Shown here one piece after another: positions 36,495 through 45,223 of a DNA stretch of 64,000 nucleotides; positions within the stretch are counted from its first letter, which is position 1, and every line of letters begins with the position of its first letter. The notes beneath the pieces were generated by a model that worked only from the letters and a program-made list of their open reading frames with translations, did no database searches and had not been told where the DNA came from. The DNA comes from Gemmatimonas phototrophica (GTDB lineage: Bacteria; Gemmatimonadota; Gemmatimonadetes; Gemmatimonadales; Gemmatimonadaceae), in contig NZ_CP011454.1 in assembly GCF_000695095.2 (NCBI RefSeq), positions 1,488,001 to 1,552,000 of the forward strand, in the 5' to 3' direction. The position numbers were made by a program, and so were the translations under genes.

Positions 36495-37625
36495 ATGTCC
36501 GCTCGCTTGCACGCGCTGCACGCCGCCGGCCAGTCACTCTGGCTGGACTATATCGATCGCACCATGCTCTCCAATGGAGATCTGGCGCGCCGCATCGCCG
36601 AGGATGCCCTCACGGGCATGACCTCCAATCCGACCATCTTCGAGAAAGCGCTGGCAGAAGGCGCGGCCTACGATGGACAGCTCGCCTCGATTGATGCGGC
36701 CCTGTCTGATCGCGAGGCCTTTTTCACGTTGGCCGCCACTGATGTGCGAAACGCCTGCGATGCATTTCGCGGTGTGTACGACCGCACGCAGGGTGTGGAC
36801 GGGTATGTCTCTCTCGAAGTCTCGCCCGATCTCGCCAAGGATGCAGCGGGAACGGTAGCGGAAGCGCGTCGCCTTTGGGCGATTGTGGACCGCCCCAACC
36901 TCATGATCAAAGTGCCCGGGACGGTCGAGGGCGCGGTCGCCATTCGCGAACTCATCGCCGATGGTATCAACATCAATGTCACGCTGCTCTTTGCCGTCGA
37001 TGCGCATGCGCGGGTCATTGAAGCCTACCTGGCCGGTCTGGAGCAGCGCGCAGCAGCGGGCTTGCCCATTGATCGGATCAGCTCTGTGGCCAGCTTCTTC
37101 GTGAGCCGGGTGGATTCAGCTATCGACAAGCAACTGACCACGATGGCCGCTGCGGCTCCCGAGCACGCCACGACGCTCCTGGCGCTACAGGGGAAGGCCG
37201 CCATTGCCAACGCCAAGCTGGCGTATCGTCTGTTCACCGCCTCGTTCTCCGGTCCACGTTGGGCGGCACTCGCCGCACATGGCGCGCGCGTACAGCGTCC
37301 GCTGTGGGCGTCCACGAGCACGAAGAACCCGGCGTATCGTGACGTGATCTATGTGGAGGAGCTGGTGGGCACCGATACGGTGAACACGTTGCCGCCCGCG
37401 ACCCTCGAAGCCTTTCGCGATCACGGCGAAGTGCGGGTTTCCGTGACGGAGCAGGTGGCCGATGCCGAGCGCGCACTTGCCGCGCTGGAGGCGCACGGCG
37501 TCTCGTTGCAGGCTGTGACGGATGTTTTGCTGGCTGAAGGGCTCGCCTCGTTCGAGCAGTCGTTTGTGACCCTCCTCGCCGGGCTCGCGCGCAAGCGCGC
37601 GACGCTGGCGTCTTCCACCGCTTGA
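36495..37625 (+). CDS. tal: Transaldolase
   Basis: 376 residues from ATG 36495. The frame runs upstream to a GTG at 36396, but family alignment favours LHALHAAGQSLWLDYIDRTML at the start. Signatures are TGMTSNPTIFEKAL (substrate phosphate side), VSLEVSPDLAKDA, and NLMIKVPGT with the Schiff-base Lys139. INVTLLFAVDAHARVIEAYLAGLE and SVASFFVSRVD are also typical. It exchanges dihydroxyacetone units in the pentose phosphate pathway. The length matches the class of 370-residue transaldolases. The upstream 170 bp are unusually AT-rich for the window and probably hold the promoter. Pyruvate kinase follows 36 nt later. Confidence 0.93.
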   Translation: MSARLHALHAAGQSLWLDYIDRTMLSNGDLARRIAEDALTGMTSNPTIFEKALAEGAAYDGQLASIDAALSDREAFFTLAATDVRNACDAFRGVYDRTQGVDGYVSLEVSPDLAKDAAGTVAEARRLWAIVDRPNLMIKVPGTVEGAVAIRELIADGININVTLLFAVDAHARVIEAYLAGLEQRAAAGLPIDRISSVASFFVSRVDSAIDKQLTTMAAAAPEHATTLLALQGKAAIANAKLAYRLFTASFSGPRWAALAAHGARVQRPLWASTSTKNPAYRDVIYVEELVGTDTVNTLPPATLEAFRDHGEVRVSVTEQVADAERALAALEAHGVSLQAVTDVLLAEGLASFEQSFVTLLAGLARKRATLASSTA

Positions 37626-37661
37626 TTGCCGGTTGATCCTTTGGCTACCACCACCCGCGTT

Positions 37662-39149
37662 ATGACCATTCCACGTACCGGCCCCGAACGTGCCGCATCC
37701 CTGGCGGCAGACTCTGATGCCATGACCAGTGTTTTCAAGCGCGCACACATTCCTCGCACCAAGATCGTGGGCACGTTGGGGCCGGCCAGCAACACCGCCG
37801 AGTCCATTCGGGCCCTGGTGGACGCGGGGCTCGATGTGGCGCGCATCAACTTCTCGCACGGCACGCACGATCAGCATGCGCGCACCATTGCCACGGTGCG
37901 GGAAGTCTCCGAAGCCGCGGGACGCCCAGTGGCCATTTTGGGCGACCTGCAGGGACCGCGTATCCGCATTGGGGCGCTGGCGGCCCCCGTTGAACTTGAA
38001 GTGGGCGGCACCGTCGTCCTGGTGCCCGAAGACGTTGCCAGCGGCGACGAAATCCCCATCACCTACGCCGACCTCTGTCACGACGTGACCACGGGCAACC
38101 GCGTGCTCATCAACGATGGCCTGTTCGAGTTGGTGGTGACCCGGGTGGAAGAACCGCGCGTCTGGTGCACGATCGTGCACGGCGGCAAGCTCACGAGCAA
38201 CAAGGGTATGAACCTGCCCGGCATTGCCGTGTCTGCACCGTCACTCACCGAAAAGGATCGGGCCGATCTGGCGTTCGCCGTGGCGAACGATCTTGACATG
38301 GTGGCGCTCAGCTTCGTTCGCCGCGCGCAGGACATCCATGAACTGCGTGCGCTGATTCCCAAGACGATGCTGGTGGTAGCCAAGATCGAAAAGGATGTGG
38401 CTCTCGACAACATCGAAGAGATCATGCAGGCCACCGACGCGGTCATGGTGGCACGTGGTGACCTTGGCGTGGAACTGCCCTTCGAAGAAGTGCCGATTGC
38501 CCAGAAGCACATTATTGCCACGGCCAATCGCATGGGACGACCGGTCATTACGGCCACGCAGATGCTGGAGTCGATGATCGACAACCCGCGACCCACGCGC
38601 GCCGAGGCCAGTGACGTGGCCAACGCCATTCTCGATGGGACCGACGCGGTGATGCTGTCGGCGGAAACGGCCGCAGGGCACTATCCCCGCCTGGCCGTCG
38701 AAGCCATGCGCCGTATCATCCACGAAATCGAAACACGTCCGCGTCCGGGGGCACACAGCCACCTTGATCGTCGCGTCGTGAACGGCGTGAACACGGAAGA
38801 AGCCATTGCGGCGGCCACCGTGGCCGCCGTGCGCATGCTCGAGGCGCCGCTGGTGGTCGTCTTCACCAAGAGCGGCTTCACGGCGCGCATTGTCTCGTCG
38901 CACCGGCCGTCCGTGCCCATTCTCGCGCTCACCGACGAACCGCGCGTCTGCCGGCAGCTGGCGCTGGTCTGGGGCGTGGTGCCGCGGCTCGTGCCCACCG
39001 CTCGTGGCTACGACCACATGGTCGCCATGGCGCTGCGCGAGGCGCTCGATCTCAATCTGGTCACCAAGGGCGATCGTGTCCTCGTCACGGCCGGTGTGCC
39101 GTTTGACGTGCCCGGGACCACCAACCTGCTCAAGGTCGAGACGGTTTGA
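37662..39149 (+). CDS. pyk: Pyruvate kinase
   Basis: About 495 residues from ATG 37662; ATG 37722 would give a start closer to the family's usual N-terminus (RTKIVGTLGPASN), and an in-frame TTG abuts the tal stop. Motifs are ARINFSHGTHDQH, GDLQGPRIRIG, LPGIAVSAPSLTEKD, MLVVAKIEKDVALDNIEEI (active-site Lys), DAVMVARGDLGVELPFEEVP, and TATQMLESMIDNPRPTRAEASDVANAILDGTDAVMLS. It transfers phosphate from PEP to ADP. The adjacency to transaldolase suggests one central-carbon transcript. Confidence 0.94.
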   Translation: MTIPRTGPERAASLAADSDAMTSVFKRAHIPRTKIVGTLGPASNTAESIRALVDAGLDVARINFSHGTHDQHARTIATVREVSEAAGRPVAILGDLQGPRIRIGALAAPVELEVGGTVVLVPEDVASGDEIPITYADLCHDVTTGNRVLINDGLFELVVTRVEEPRVWCTIVHGGKLTSNKGMNLPGIAVSAPSLTEKDRADLAFAVANDLDMVALSFVRRAQDIHELRALIPKTMLVVAKIEKDVALDNIEEIMQATDAVMVARGDLGVELPFEEVPIAQKHIIATANRMGRPVITATQMLESMIDNPRPTRAEASDVANAILDGTDAVMLSAETAAGHYPRLAVEAMRRIIHEIETRPRPGAHSHLDRRVVNGVNTEEAIAAATVAAVRMLEAPLVVVFTKSGFTARIVSSHRPSVPILALTDEPRVCRQLALVWGVVPRLVPTARGYDHMVAMALREALDLNLVTKGDRVLVTAGVPFDVPGTTNLLKVETV

Positions 39150-39180
39150 TCATGGATCGGCGCCCGTTGCGCCTGATCGA

Positions 39181-39996
39181 GTGCCACGGACGTCGTCGCT
39201 GACGGCGTCCGTGCGACTCACGTTTCTCGGCACCGGCACCAGTTTCGGCGTGCCCCAGATCGGGTGCGCCTGTGCCGTCTGCCGTTCGTCCGATCCGCGC
39301 GATCGACGGACCCGCTGCGGCGCCGTCATTGAGACCGACCACGGGTCCCGGTTGCTGATCGATACGCCTCCCGAGCTGCGGCTGCAGCTGGTGGCCACCG
39401 GGATCATGTCCATCGACGCCGTGCTCTTTACGCACGAACACGCCGATCACATTCACGGCATCGATGACCTGCGGGCGTTCAGCATCCGGCGTGACACGCC
39501 GCTGCCCATGTTCGCCGAAGCGGCGACCTTTGCCACCCTGCAGGCGCGCTTCCCCTACATTTTTGACGCGTCGTTTCGACCGTTACCCGGCACCACGCGT
39601 CCCGAGGGGGCGCCGCAGGTCATTGTCCCCGGTGTCCCGTTTCAGGTGAACGCCACCACCGTGCTGCCCATCGCCGTGCCGCACGGACGCGCGTCGGTTG
39701 TGGGGTTCCGGGTGGGCGACCTCGCCTACATCACCGACGCCAAGACCCTGCCTGAAACGGCGCTTGAGGCGTTGCGCGGCGTGCGGGTGCTGGTGCTCAA
39801 CGCGCTGCTTCGAACGCCGCATCCCACGCACCTCTCCATTGCCGAGGCCGTGGAGATGGCACAACGCGTGGGCGCGCAACGCACATTCCTCACGCATCTC
39901 ACGCACGACACTCTTCACTCGGAGCTGGCCGCCGAACTGCCCGCCGGCATTGCGCCGGCCTACGACGGTTTGGTCGTGGATCTGCCGGGGCGCTGA
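39181..39996 (+). CDS. MBL-fold metallohydrolase (PhnP-like)
   Basis: 271 residues from GTG 39181 (GTG 39211 also possible); the frame is open inside the pyruvate kinase gene and is not used there. FLGTGTSFGVPQIGCACAVC contains a PhnP-type cysteine cluster (C-x-C-x2-C). SRLLIDTPPELR, the metal motif FTHEHADHIHGIDDLR, PHGRASVVGFRVGDLAYITDA, and FLTHLTHD follow. PhnP is a cyclic ribose phosphate phosphodiesterase in phosphonate breakdown; no phn genes are near, so another phosphodiester or lactone substrate is likely. Cytoplasmic. Confidence 0.85.
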   Translation: MPRTSSLTASVRLTFLGTGTSFGVPQIGCACAVCRSSDPRDRRTRCGAVIETDHGSRLLIDTPPELRLQLVATGIMSIDAVLFTHEHADHIHGIDDLRAFSIRRDTPLPMFAEAATFATLQARFPYIFDASFRPLPGTTRPEGAPQVIVPGVPFQVNATTVLPIAVPHGRASVVGFRVGDLAYITDAKTLPETALEALRGVRVLVLNALLRTPHPTHLSIAEAVEMAQRVGAQRTFLTHLTHDTLHSELAAELPAGIAPAYDGLVVDLPGR

Positions 39997-40295
39997 CTCA
40001 TGGCCCTGTCGTTCGACTTCATCCAAAGAAGGACTGGCGTTGTGCCGCTCGGAGTGGGCATGACGGAGGCCTCGTGGCGTGTTGCCGCCGCGCCGTTCGC
40101 CTGCGGTCTCCTGGAGCGCGCCGGCGGCAACCAGCCCCGGCCGCAGTGGGATGCGTTGCCCAAGTCTGACCCACGATGGGCGATGTAGGGCGATATCGGA
40201 CACTCGGGGCCCCTCCGGGGGCTTGCCGCACGTGTCCTCACTGTGGGAACTTTCCCGGGTAGATGTACCCGCATTCTGAACCCTGATCACTCCCC
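39997..40295. other. 299-bp intergenic region, no supported gene
   Basis: Between the MBL hydrolase and the aldolase. A 62-codon frame (40000-40188) starts 3 nt after the MBL stop, but its composition (Trp/Pro/Arg-rich, no fold-like pattern) does not look coding. A short imperfect inverted GGCCCC/GGGG stretch is near 40206-40220. The aldolase promoter and leader are presumably in the last 100 bp. Confidence 0.5.
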
Positions 40296-41717
40296 ATGTC
40301 TGAATCCACGATCAAATCGGCGACGCTTGTTGGCGGCGCCGTGACCGTCGCCGATGGTGCGGTACACGTTCACGATGTCGCCGCGCTGGCGACCGACAAG
40401 TTTGATGGGTTGGTGCACCAGGCCGTGTTTGGCGCCACCGAAGCCGAGCGCGATTTTGCCCGCTGGGTGATCTGGGAAATTGGCCAGCACGTGGGCGTGC
40501 GCCCCGCCTCCATTCACGAGCTCTACGAGGCGCGAGGCCAGGGCAAGTGCGGCGGCTTCACGGTGCCCGCCATGAACATCCGCGCCATGTCGTACGATAC
40601 GGCGCGCGCCATTTTCCGCACCGCCATCAAGCTCGAGGCAGGCGCGTTCATTCTGGAAATTGCCCGCTCGGAAATCGCCTACACCGAACAGCGCCCCGCC
40701 GAATACGTCACGGTGATGTTGGCGTCGGCGTTGCGCGAAGGGTTCCGCGGCCCGGTGTTCATCCAGGGTGACCACTTCCAGGTGAACCACAAGAAGTTCG
40801 CCGTCGATCCGGTCACCGAAGTGAACGCCGTGAAGGCGCTGGTCACCGAAGCGGTGGCCGCCGGCTTCTACAACATCGACGTGGATACCTCCACGCTGGT
40901 GGATCTTTCCAAGGAGACGTTGGCCGAACAGCAGCGCCTCAACTACGAAGTGTGCGTGGACATCACGCGCTTCGTGCGCGCCGCCGAGCCCGCCGGTGTC
41001 ACCATCTCCATTGGTGGCGAGATCGGTGAAGTGGGCACCGAGAACAGCACGCCGGAAGAACTCACGGCGTTCATGGAAGGCTTCAACGCCACGCTGGCCG
41101 CGCAGGCCCCGGGAATGGCCGGTCTCTCCAAGATCTCCGTGCAGTCGGGTACGTCGCACGGTGGCGTGGTGCTCGCCGACGGCAGCATTGCCGATGTGGC
41201 GCTCGACCTCGATACGCTGGAAACACTCTCCAAGCTCGGCCGCGACAAGTACGGCATGGCTGGGGCGGTGCAGCACGGTGCTTCAACGCTGCCGGACGCG
41301 GCGTTTGGCAACTTCCCCAAGCGTGAGACGGCCGAGATTCATCTGGCCACCAACTTCCAGACCATGATGTTCGATCATCTGCCGGCGGAGCTGCTGCAGG
41401 AGATCTATGCCTGGTTGGATGTCAACGCCAAGGATGAGCGCAAGGCCACCGACAGCGATGCGCAGTTCTACTACAAGACGCGCAAGAAAGCGATTGGGCC
41501 CTTCAAGAAGACGTTGTGGGCCTTGCCGGCTGACTTGCGTGCCAAGCTAGGCGCGGCGTACGACGCCAAGTTCACGTTCCTCTTCACGCAGCTGGGCATC
41601 AGCGGCACGAAGGCGTACGTGGAGCAGTATGTCACCGCTCCAGCGCAGCACCGTCCGTTGCCCACCGGCGCGTCCACGATCATTGCGGCGCCCGATGACG
41701 CGGATCTTTCGGACTGA
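40296..41717 (+). CDS. fba: Class II fructose-bisphosphate aldolase
   Basis: 473 residues, longer than E. coli FbaA, as in other divergent bacterial class II enzymes. Zinc and substrate motifs are VFIQGDHFQVNHKKF (Asp159/His160), GFYNIDVDTSTLVDLS, ISIGGEIGEVGTENST, SKISVQSGTSHGG (Zn His), and GAVQHGASTLPDAAF. The enzyme cleaves fructose-1,6-bisphosphate in glycolysis and reverses this in gluconeogenesis. With tal and pyk upstream it forms a central carbon neighbourhood, though not one operon. The last 50 residues form a tail not found in short aldolases. Confidence 0.88.
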   Translation: MSESTIKSATLVGGAVTVADGAVHVHDVAALATDKFDGLVHQAVFGATEAERDFARWVIWEIGQHVGVRPASIHELYEARGQGKCGGFTVPAMNIRAMSYDTARAIFRTAIKLEAGAFILEIARSEIAYTEQRPAEYVTVMLASALREGFRGPVFIQGDHFQVNHKKFAVDPVTEVNAVKALVTEAVAAGFYNIDVDTSTLVDLSKETLAEQQRLNYEVCVDITRFVRAAEPAGVTISIGGEIGEVGTENSTPEELTAFMEGFNATLAAQAPGMAGLSKISVQSGTSHGGVVLADGSIADVALDLDTLETLSKLGRDKYGMAGAVQHGASTLPDAAFGNFPKRETAEIHLATNFQTMMFDHLPAELLQEIYAWLDVNAKDERKATDSDAQFYYKTRKKAIGPFKKTLWALPADLRAKLGAAYDAKFTFLFTQLGISGTKAYVEQYVTAPAQHRPLPTGASTIIAAPDDADLSD

Positions 41718-41790
41718 GTGACCAGTAGTGAGGGGGAGGCCGTGTGTGGCGTTTGCTCCGCCCGGCCGCCCCTTGGGACCCTGAACCTGC

Positions 41791-41797
41791 AGGAGGT
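41791..41797 (+). promoter_or_regulatory. Strong Shine-Dalgarno, AGGAGGT
   Basis: Four bases before ATG 41801; it selects this start over the frame opening at 41744. Confidence 0.7.
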
Positions 41798-41800
41798 CAT

Positions 41801-42319
41801 ATGGCGCGCGACAGCTACGACGACGACCGGGTGGTCGTGATCGAGAAGGACAGCGGCAACGGGATCGGCATGTTGCTGCTGGGCTTGGCGATCGGTGCGG
41901 GGGCGGCGCTGTTGTTTGCCCCCGCCAGCGGCGAAGAAACCCGCGAACGGATTGCCCGCGAAGCCCGCCGGGCCGGACGTCGAGTCAAGGACATGACCGA
42001 CGAACTTGGCGACAAGCTGGCCGATCAGGTGGAGCGCGCCCGCTATTCGGTTGACGACCGGATGGGGCGGGCGAAGGACGCCGTAAAGACGCGTGTGGAC
42101 GCGGTGAACGAAGCGGTGACGGCCAGTCGTGATGCCGCCATGCAAGCGCGTGGCGACATCGAGCGGGCTGTGGAGAACAGCAAGCGCGCCTACGCCGACG
42201 GGCGCCGCGCCTACGGAGAGCGAACGCGCCGTGCGGGCGAGGCCGGACCGCGCGCCGATGATGTGGCACCGCACAACGGTGCAGAGGGCGCCACTGAAGG
42301 GATTGCGGACGACGTTTGA
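41801..42319 (+). CDS. YtxH-domain membrane-associated stress protein
   Basis: 172 residues. After a short acidic start, one hydrophobic helix (GIGMLLLGLAIGAGAALLFAP) carries the YtxH pattern and is followed at once by ASGEETRERIAREARRAG. The rest is a long amphipathic, alanine/arginine-rich helix set (late-embryogenesis-like repeats of 11 residues). YtxH proteins are small general-stress proteins with an unknown biochemical role. The best ribosome site of the window precedes it. Its last 59 bases overlap the BrkB-type gene if that gene starts at 42261. Confidence 0.83.
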   Translation: MARDSYDDDRVVVIEKDSGNGIGMLLLGLAIGAGAALLFAPASGEETRERIAREARRAGRRVKDMTDELGDKLADQVERARYSVDDRMGRAKDAVKTRVDAVNEAVTASRDAAMQARGDIERAVENSKRAYADGRRAYGERTRRAGEAGPRADDVAPHNGAEGATEGIADDV

Positions 42320-43268
42320 GCCCTGGTGGGACATTCTTCGGCGCGTCTGGAACCAGAGCGCCGAAGACAATGTCCCCTTTCTCGCGGGCGGGCTGGCGTT
42401 CAATACGCTGCTCGCCCTCGTGCCGTTTGTGCTGCTCCTCATTTCCGGGCTCTCCTTTTTGCTCGGCAGCGAGCCGACGCAAGCGGCGGCAACCGTCACG
42501 GCGCTGGTGGAGCAACTGCTCCCCAATAACGCTCCATCAGCCAGCGCGCTGTTACGGGGCGTCCTTACCGATGTCACGAGTACCCGCGGTACGGTCACAC
42601 TGTATTCCGCGATCGGATTTGCCTGGTTCTCCACACGATTGTTCGGCTCGCTGCGCAGTGTGCTGGCGTTGATCTTCGACGGCACGGATCGCGGCATTGT
42701 GGCAGGCAAGCTTTTTGACTTCATGGCCACGGCGGTGGCGACCGTGGCCGTGGTGGTGTACGTCGTGTTTTCCGCGTACCTCGATCTGGCCGCTACCCAG
42801 GGCGTCGCACTGCTGCGTCGTGCCGGAGTGGTGGCCGACGCGATGAGCGGCCTGCAGTACGTCGCCGGGCGCGCACTCGCGCTGACGCTGGTATTTGCCC
42901 TCTTCTACGCGCTGTATCGCGGTCTGCCGCGCCGGCGCCCCAGCGTGCGGGTGGCCTTCGTCGCGGCTACCTCGGCGTCGGTACTCTTTGAACTTGCCCG
43001 CAACGCCTTTGCCCTGCTCGTCGGCGCCGTCGATCCCACGTCGCTGTATACCGGGACCATTGCGGCGATCGTGGCCGTGGTGTTCTGGACCTATTACAGT
43101 GCCTTCCTGTTTCTGCTGGGCGGCGAAGTGGCGCAGGCCTATGAACTGCGGCGCAACGAATTGGCACGGCTTGAGGCCAGCGATGCGGCGATCCCCAGCG
43201 TAGTCCCTGCGATACAATCACGTCGCCCCGTACCGGCGCCGCGCCCAACTCCCAAGCCCAAGCCTTGA
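42261..43268 (+). CDS. YihY/BrkB family inner-membrane protein
   Basis: About 335 residues from ATG 42261 (ATG 42258 and GTG 42279 are alternatives). Six transmembrane helices follow the YihY order: VPFLAGGLAFNTLLALVPFVLLL, GTVTLYSAIGFAWFSTRLFGSL, FDFMATAVATVAVVVYVVFSAYL, GRALALTLVFALFYALYRGLP, VAFVAATSASVLFELARNAF, and IAAIVAVVFWTYYSAFLFLLGGEVAQAYELR. The ARN/GGE motifs fit BrkB. The old RNase BN name is wrong for this family; function is unresolved. The tail is Pro-rich. Threonine aldolase follows in 2 nt. Confidence 0.87.
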   Translation: MWHRTTVQRAPLKGLRTTFEPWWDILRRVWNQSAEDNVPFLAGGLAFNTLLALVPFVLLLISGLSFLLGSEPTQAAATVTALVEQLLPNNAPSASALLRGVLTDVTSTRGTVTLYSAIGFAWFSTRLFGSLRSVLALIFDGTDRGIVAGKLFDFMATAVATVAVVVYVVFSAYLDLAATQGVALLRRAGVVADAMSGLQYVAGRALALTLVFALFYALYRGLPRRRPSVRVAFVAATSASVLFELARNAFALLVGAVDPTSLYTGTIAAIVAVVFWTYYSAFLFLLGGEVAQAYELRRNELARLEASDAAIPSVVPAIQSRRPVPAPRPTPKPKP

Positions 43269-43270
43269 AT

Positions 43271-44314
43271 ATGTCCGCTCCGTCTTTCATCGATCTGCGC
43301 AGCGATACCGTCACGCGCCCCACGGCCGCCATGCGGCGTGCAATGGCGGAGGCGGAGGTCGGTGACGATGTGCTCGATGGCGATCCGACCACGCGGGCGC
43401 TGGAAGCCACGGTCGCGGAACGGTTGGGCAAGGAACGCGCGCTCTTTTTTCCCAGTGGATCCATGGCCAATCAGGCCGCCATCTGGGTGCACACCACGCC
43501 GGGCACCGAGCTGCTGTGCGACGCGGAAGCGCACATCTATCACTGGGAAATTGCCGCCGTGGCTGCTCTCTGTGGCGTGCAGTGTCGTCCGGTGAGAGGG
43601 CAGGGGCGGGTGTTCCGCGCGGAGGATCTGCGCGCGCACATTCGCACGCCCTCCATTCATGCGCCCGAGCCTTCGCTCGTCTGTCTCGAGAACACTCACA
43701 ACGGTGCCGGTGGCGCGGTCACGTCACTCGCTGACATGCAGGCCCTGCAGGCCGTCGCACGCGAGCATCACCTGCCGGTGCATCTCGATGGCGCGCGACT
43801 CTGGAATGCGGCGACGGCGTTGCAGCTCCCCCTCAGTGCGCTGGCGTCGTGCGCCGACAGCGTGATGGTGAGCTTCTCCAAGGGCCTTGGGGCACCGGTG
43901 GGCGCCTGTCTCGCGGGCTCCGAGGCCTTTATCACCAAGGCACATCGGGTGCGCAAACGGTTTGGTGGCGGCATGCGGCAAAGCGGCATTCTCACCGCGG
44001 GTGCCATGTATGCGCTGCAACACCAGTACGACCGACTTGCCGAAGATCACGCCAGTGCCACCTACCTCGCGCACGTCGTGGACGGAGCGGGCGGTGCCAC
44101 GGTGGTCGCCCCAGACACGAACATTGTGATGATCGATTTGCCCTCGCCGAAGGCCGCGCAGGTGGTCGCGCGCGCCGCGGCGCTGGGTGTGCGCATTACC
44201 GAATGGCACTCCAGCCGTGTGCGGGCAGTCACGCATCTGGATGCGCCGGCCGGCGTGGTGGCCGACGCGGCGGCGCGCATTCGGCAGGCGTTTGAGGACG
44301 TCCTTGTTGCCTGA
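43271..44314 (+). CDS. ltaE: Low-specificity L-threonine aldolase
   Basis: 347 residues from ATG 43271. PLP fold type I, beta-eliminating lyase family: FIDLRSDTVTRPTAAMRRAMAEAEVGDDVLDGDPTT at the start, ERALFFPSGSMANQAAIW, EAHIYHWEIAAVAAL, LVCLENTHNGAGG, LDGARLWNAA, and VMVSFSKGLGAPVGACLAG with PLP-Lys204, then RVRKRFGGGMRQSGILTAG. It cleaves threonine or allo-threonine to glycine and acetaldehyde. Directly behind it lies the SRP RNA gene. Confidence 0.93.
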   Translation: MSAPSFIDLRSDTVTRPTAAMRRAMAEAEVGDDVLDGDPTTRALEATVAERLGKERALFFPSGSMANQAAIWVHTTPGTELLCDAEAHIYHWEIAAVAALCGVQCRPVRGQGRVFRAEDLRAHIRTPSIHAPEPSLVCLENTHNGAGGAVTSLADMQALQAVAREHHLPVHLDGARLWNAATALQLPLSALASCADSVMVSFSKGLGAPVGACLAGSEAFITKAHRVRKRFGGGMRQSGILTAGAMYALQHQYDRLAEDHASATYLAHVVDGAGGATVVAPDTNIVMIDLPSPKAAQVVARAAALGVRITEWHSSRVRAVTHLDAPAGVVADAAARIRQAFEDVLVA

Positions 44315-44316
44315 GG

Positions 44317-44345
44317 TTCCCAATCGGCACCGGCGTACCTAACTT
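44317..44345 (+). promoter_or_regulatory. Promoter of the SRP RNA gene
   Basis: TTCCCA (44317-44322), a 17-nt spacer and TAACTT (44340-44345). The first base able to pair in the terminal helix of the RNA is 6 nt further on. This calibrates the distance from -10 box to transcript start in this genome. Confidence 0.6.
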
Positions 44346-44351
44346 GACGGT

Positions 44352-44450
44352 GCTCCGGGTCCCGGAGGGCGTCAGACCGCCAAATCGGTCAGGACCCCGA
44401 AGGTAGCAGCCGCACGTGGACCCTGTCGTCGCTTCGTCAGGCCCGGAGTA
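44352..44450 (+). ncRNA. ffs: Signal recognition particle RNA (4.5S type)
   Basis: About 99 nt. The terminal helix GCTCCGGG (44352-44359) pairs with CCCGGAGT (44442-44449). The apical domain is unmistakable: GGTCAGGACCCCGAAGGTAGCAGC contains the Ffh-binding symmetric and asymmetric loops (GTCAGG and AGCAGC strands) around a short tetraloop-like turn. Length and shape match the small bacterial SRP RNA without Alu domain. The RNA joins Ffh to target ribosomes to FtsY. It has its own promoter and a rho-independent terminator. Confidence 0.93.
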
Positions 44451-44451
44451 T

Positions 44452-44501
44452 CGCGCGCGGGACGATTCGCTCTGTGAGCGGGTCGCCCGCGCGCGTTTTT
44501 T
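44452..44501 (+). terminator. Rho-independent terminator of the SRP RNA gene
   Basis: Perfect 10-bp stem, CGCGCGCGGG (44452-44461) with CCCGCGCGCG (44486-44495), followed by six T (44496-44501). Confidence 0.93.
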
Positions 44502-44513
44502 GTGCGAGACCGC

Positions 44514-45035
44514 CTAGAAGGCGCGGTCTGTGGAGAAATCGGGCCCCACATTATGCCACGATGCGTTCCCCGTGTAGCTGCCCAGGGAAATCGAACCCGC
44601 CGCGTGTTCCGACTGGTGAATGCGGCCATCTACCGAGACAAAGGCCAGGCCGTAGCTGTCGGCGCTGCGGCTCATCGCCATCAGCGATTGCGCCCCCACC
44701 GACAGCGTCAGGCGATGAACCGTATCGCGTGCGGCGCGCCATCTGATACTGGGCTGGAACGCGCTCGTTCCCCCCGCCGGGTGACTGTAGTACGAGACGC
44801 CGGCCCCCAGTTCCAGATTGTGGGCCAGCCCGCGATAGGCGCGCGGATTGAGCCGTAGCCAGCCACCGGCCGTGAACGGCGCGACGTAGGACAGGGCGTC
44901 GATGGCGTACTGATGGTGGCCGGCGGCGGTGATGTCGCCGTCAAAGGTTGATTGGGCCAGCAGCGATGGCGTCGTCGCCAGGGTCAGAACAGCTATGAGA
45001 CTGATCGGACCGCGTCGCCTGCGGGGAAGGTGCAC
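44514..45035 (-). CDS. Exported protein of unknown function, probably outer-membrane beta protein
   Basis: 173 residues from GTG 45035, which follows a GGAG site and opens into a signal peptide (RRRRGPISLIAVLTLATTPSLLAQ). The frame is open to ATG 45194, but those extra residues are low-complexity. The mature protein has alternating beta strands: AGGWLRLNPRAYRGLAHNLELGAGVSYY, VHRLTLSVGAQSLM, YGLAFVSVDGRIHQ. No family was recognised; a small outer-membrane barrel or lectin-like sandwich is possible. It is divergent from dnaX. Confidence 0.6.
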   Translation of the reverse strand: MHLPRRRRGPISLIAVLTLATTPSLLAQSTFDGDITAAGHHQYAIDALSYVAPFTAGGWLRLNPRAYRGLAHNLELGAGVSYYSHPAGGTSAFQPSIRWRAARDTVHRLTLSVGAQSLMAMSRSADSYGLAFVSVDGRIHQSEHAAGSISLGSYTGNASWHNVGPDFSTDRAF

Positions 45036-45211
45036 GACAGCTCCGGAATGGGTGATGTCCGGAGTTTCCGGCGCATCATATTCCGCTTGATACGGACCAA
45101 AGCCGTATATCGCCGCGGGTCCCACGAGGGCTGGTGCCGCTGGTGCAGCGGCCGTGCGGGGGGCACCACCGGCATACGCGACGTTCGTCGGCATTGTCGG
45201 CCCCGGGTGAC

Positions 45212-45217
45212 TAAATT
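45212..45217 (+). promoter_or_regulatory. -10 box 6 nt before ATG (leaderless candidate), dnaX
   Basis: TAAATT, followed by CCCGGG (45218-45223) and the ATG at 45224. CCCGGG also occurs at 45202-45207, so a 6-bp stem can form in DNA across the box. Confidence 0.55.
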
Positions 45218-45223
45218 CCCGGG

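Noticed and set aside
40000-40188. 62-codon ORF after the MBL hydrolase
   Set aside because: It has a close start but non-coding composition, no ribosome site and no recognisable fold.
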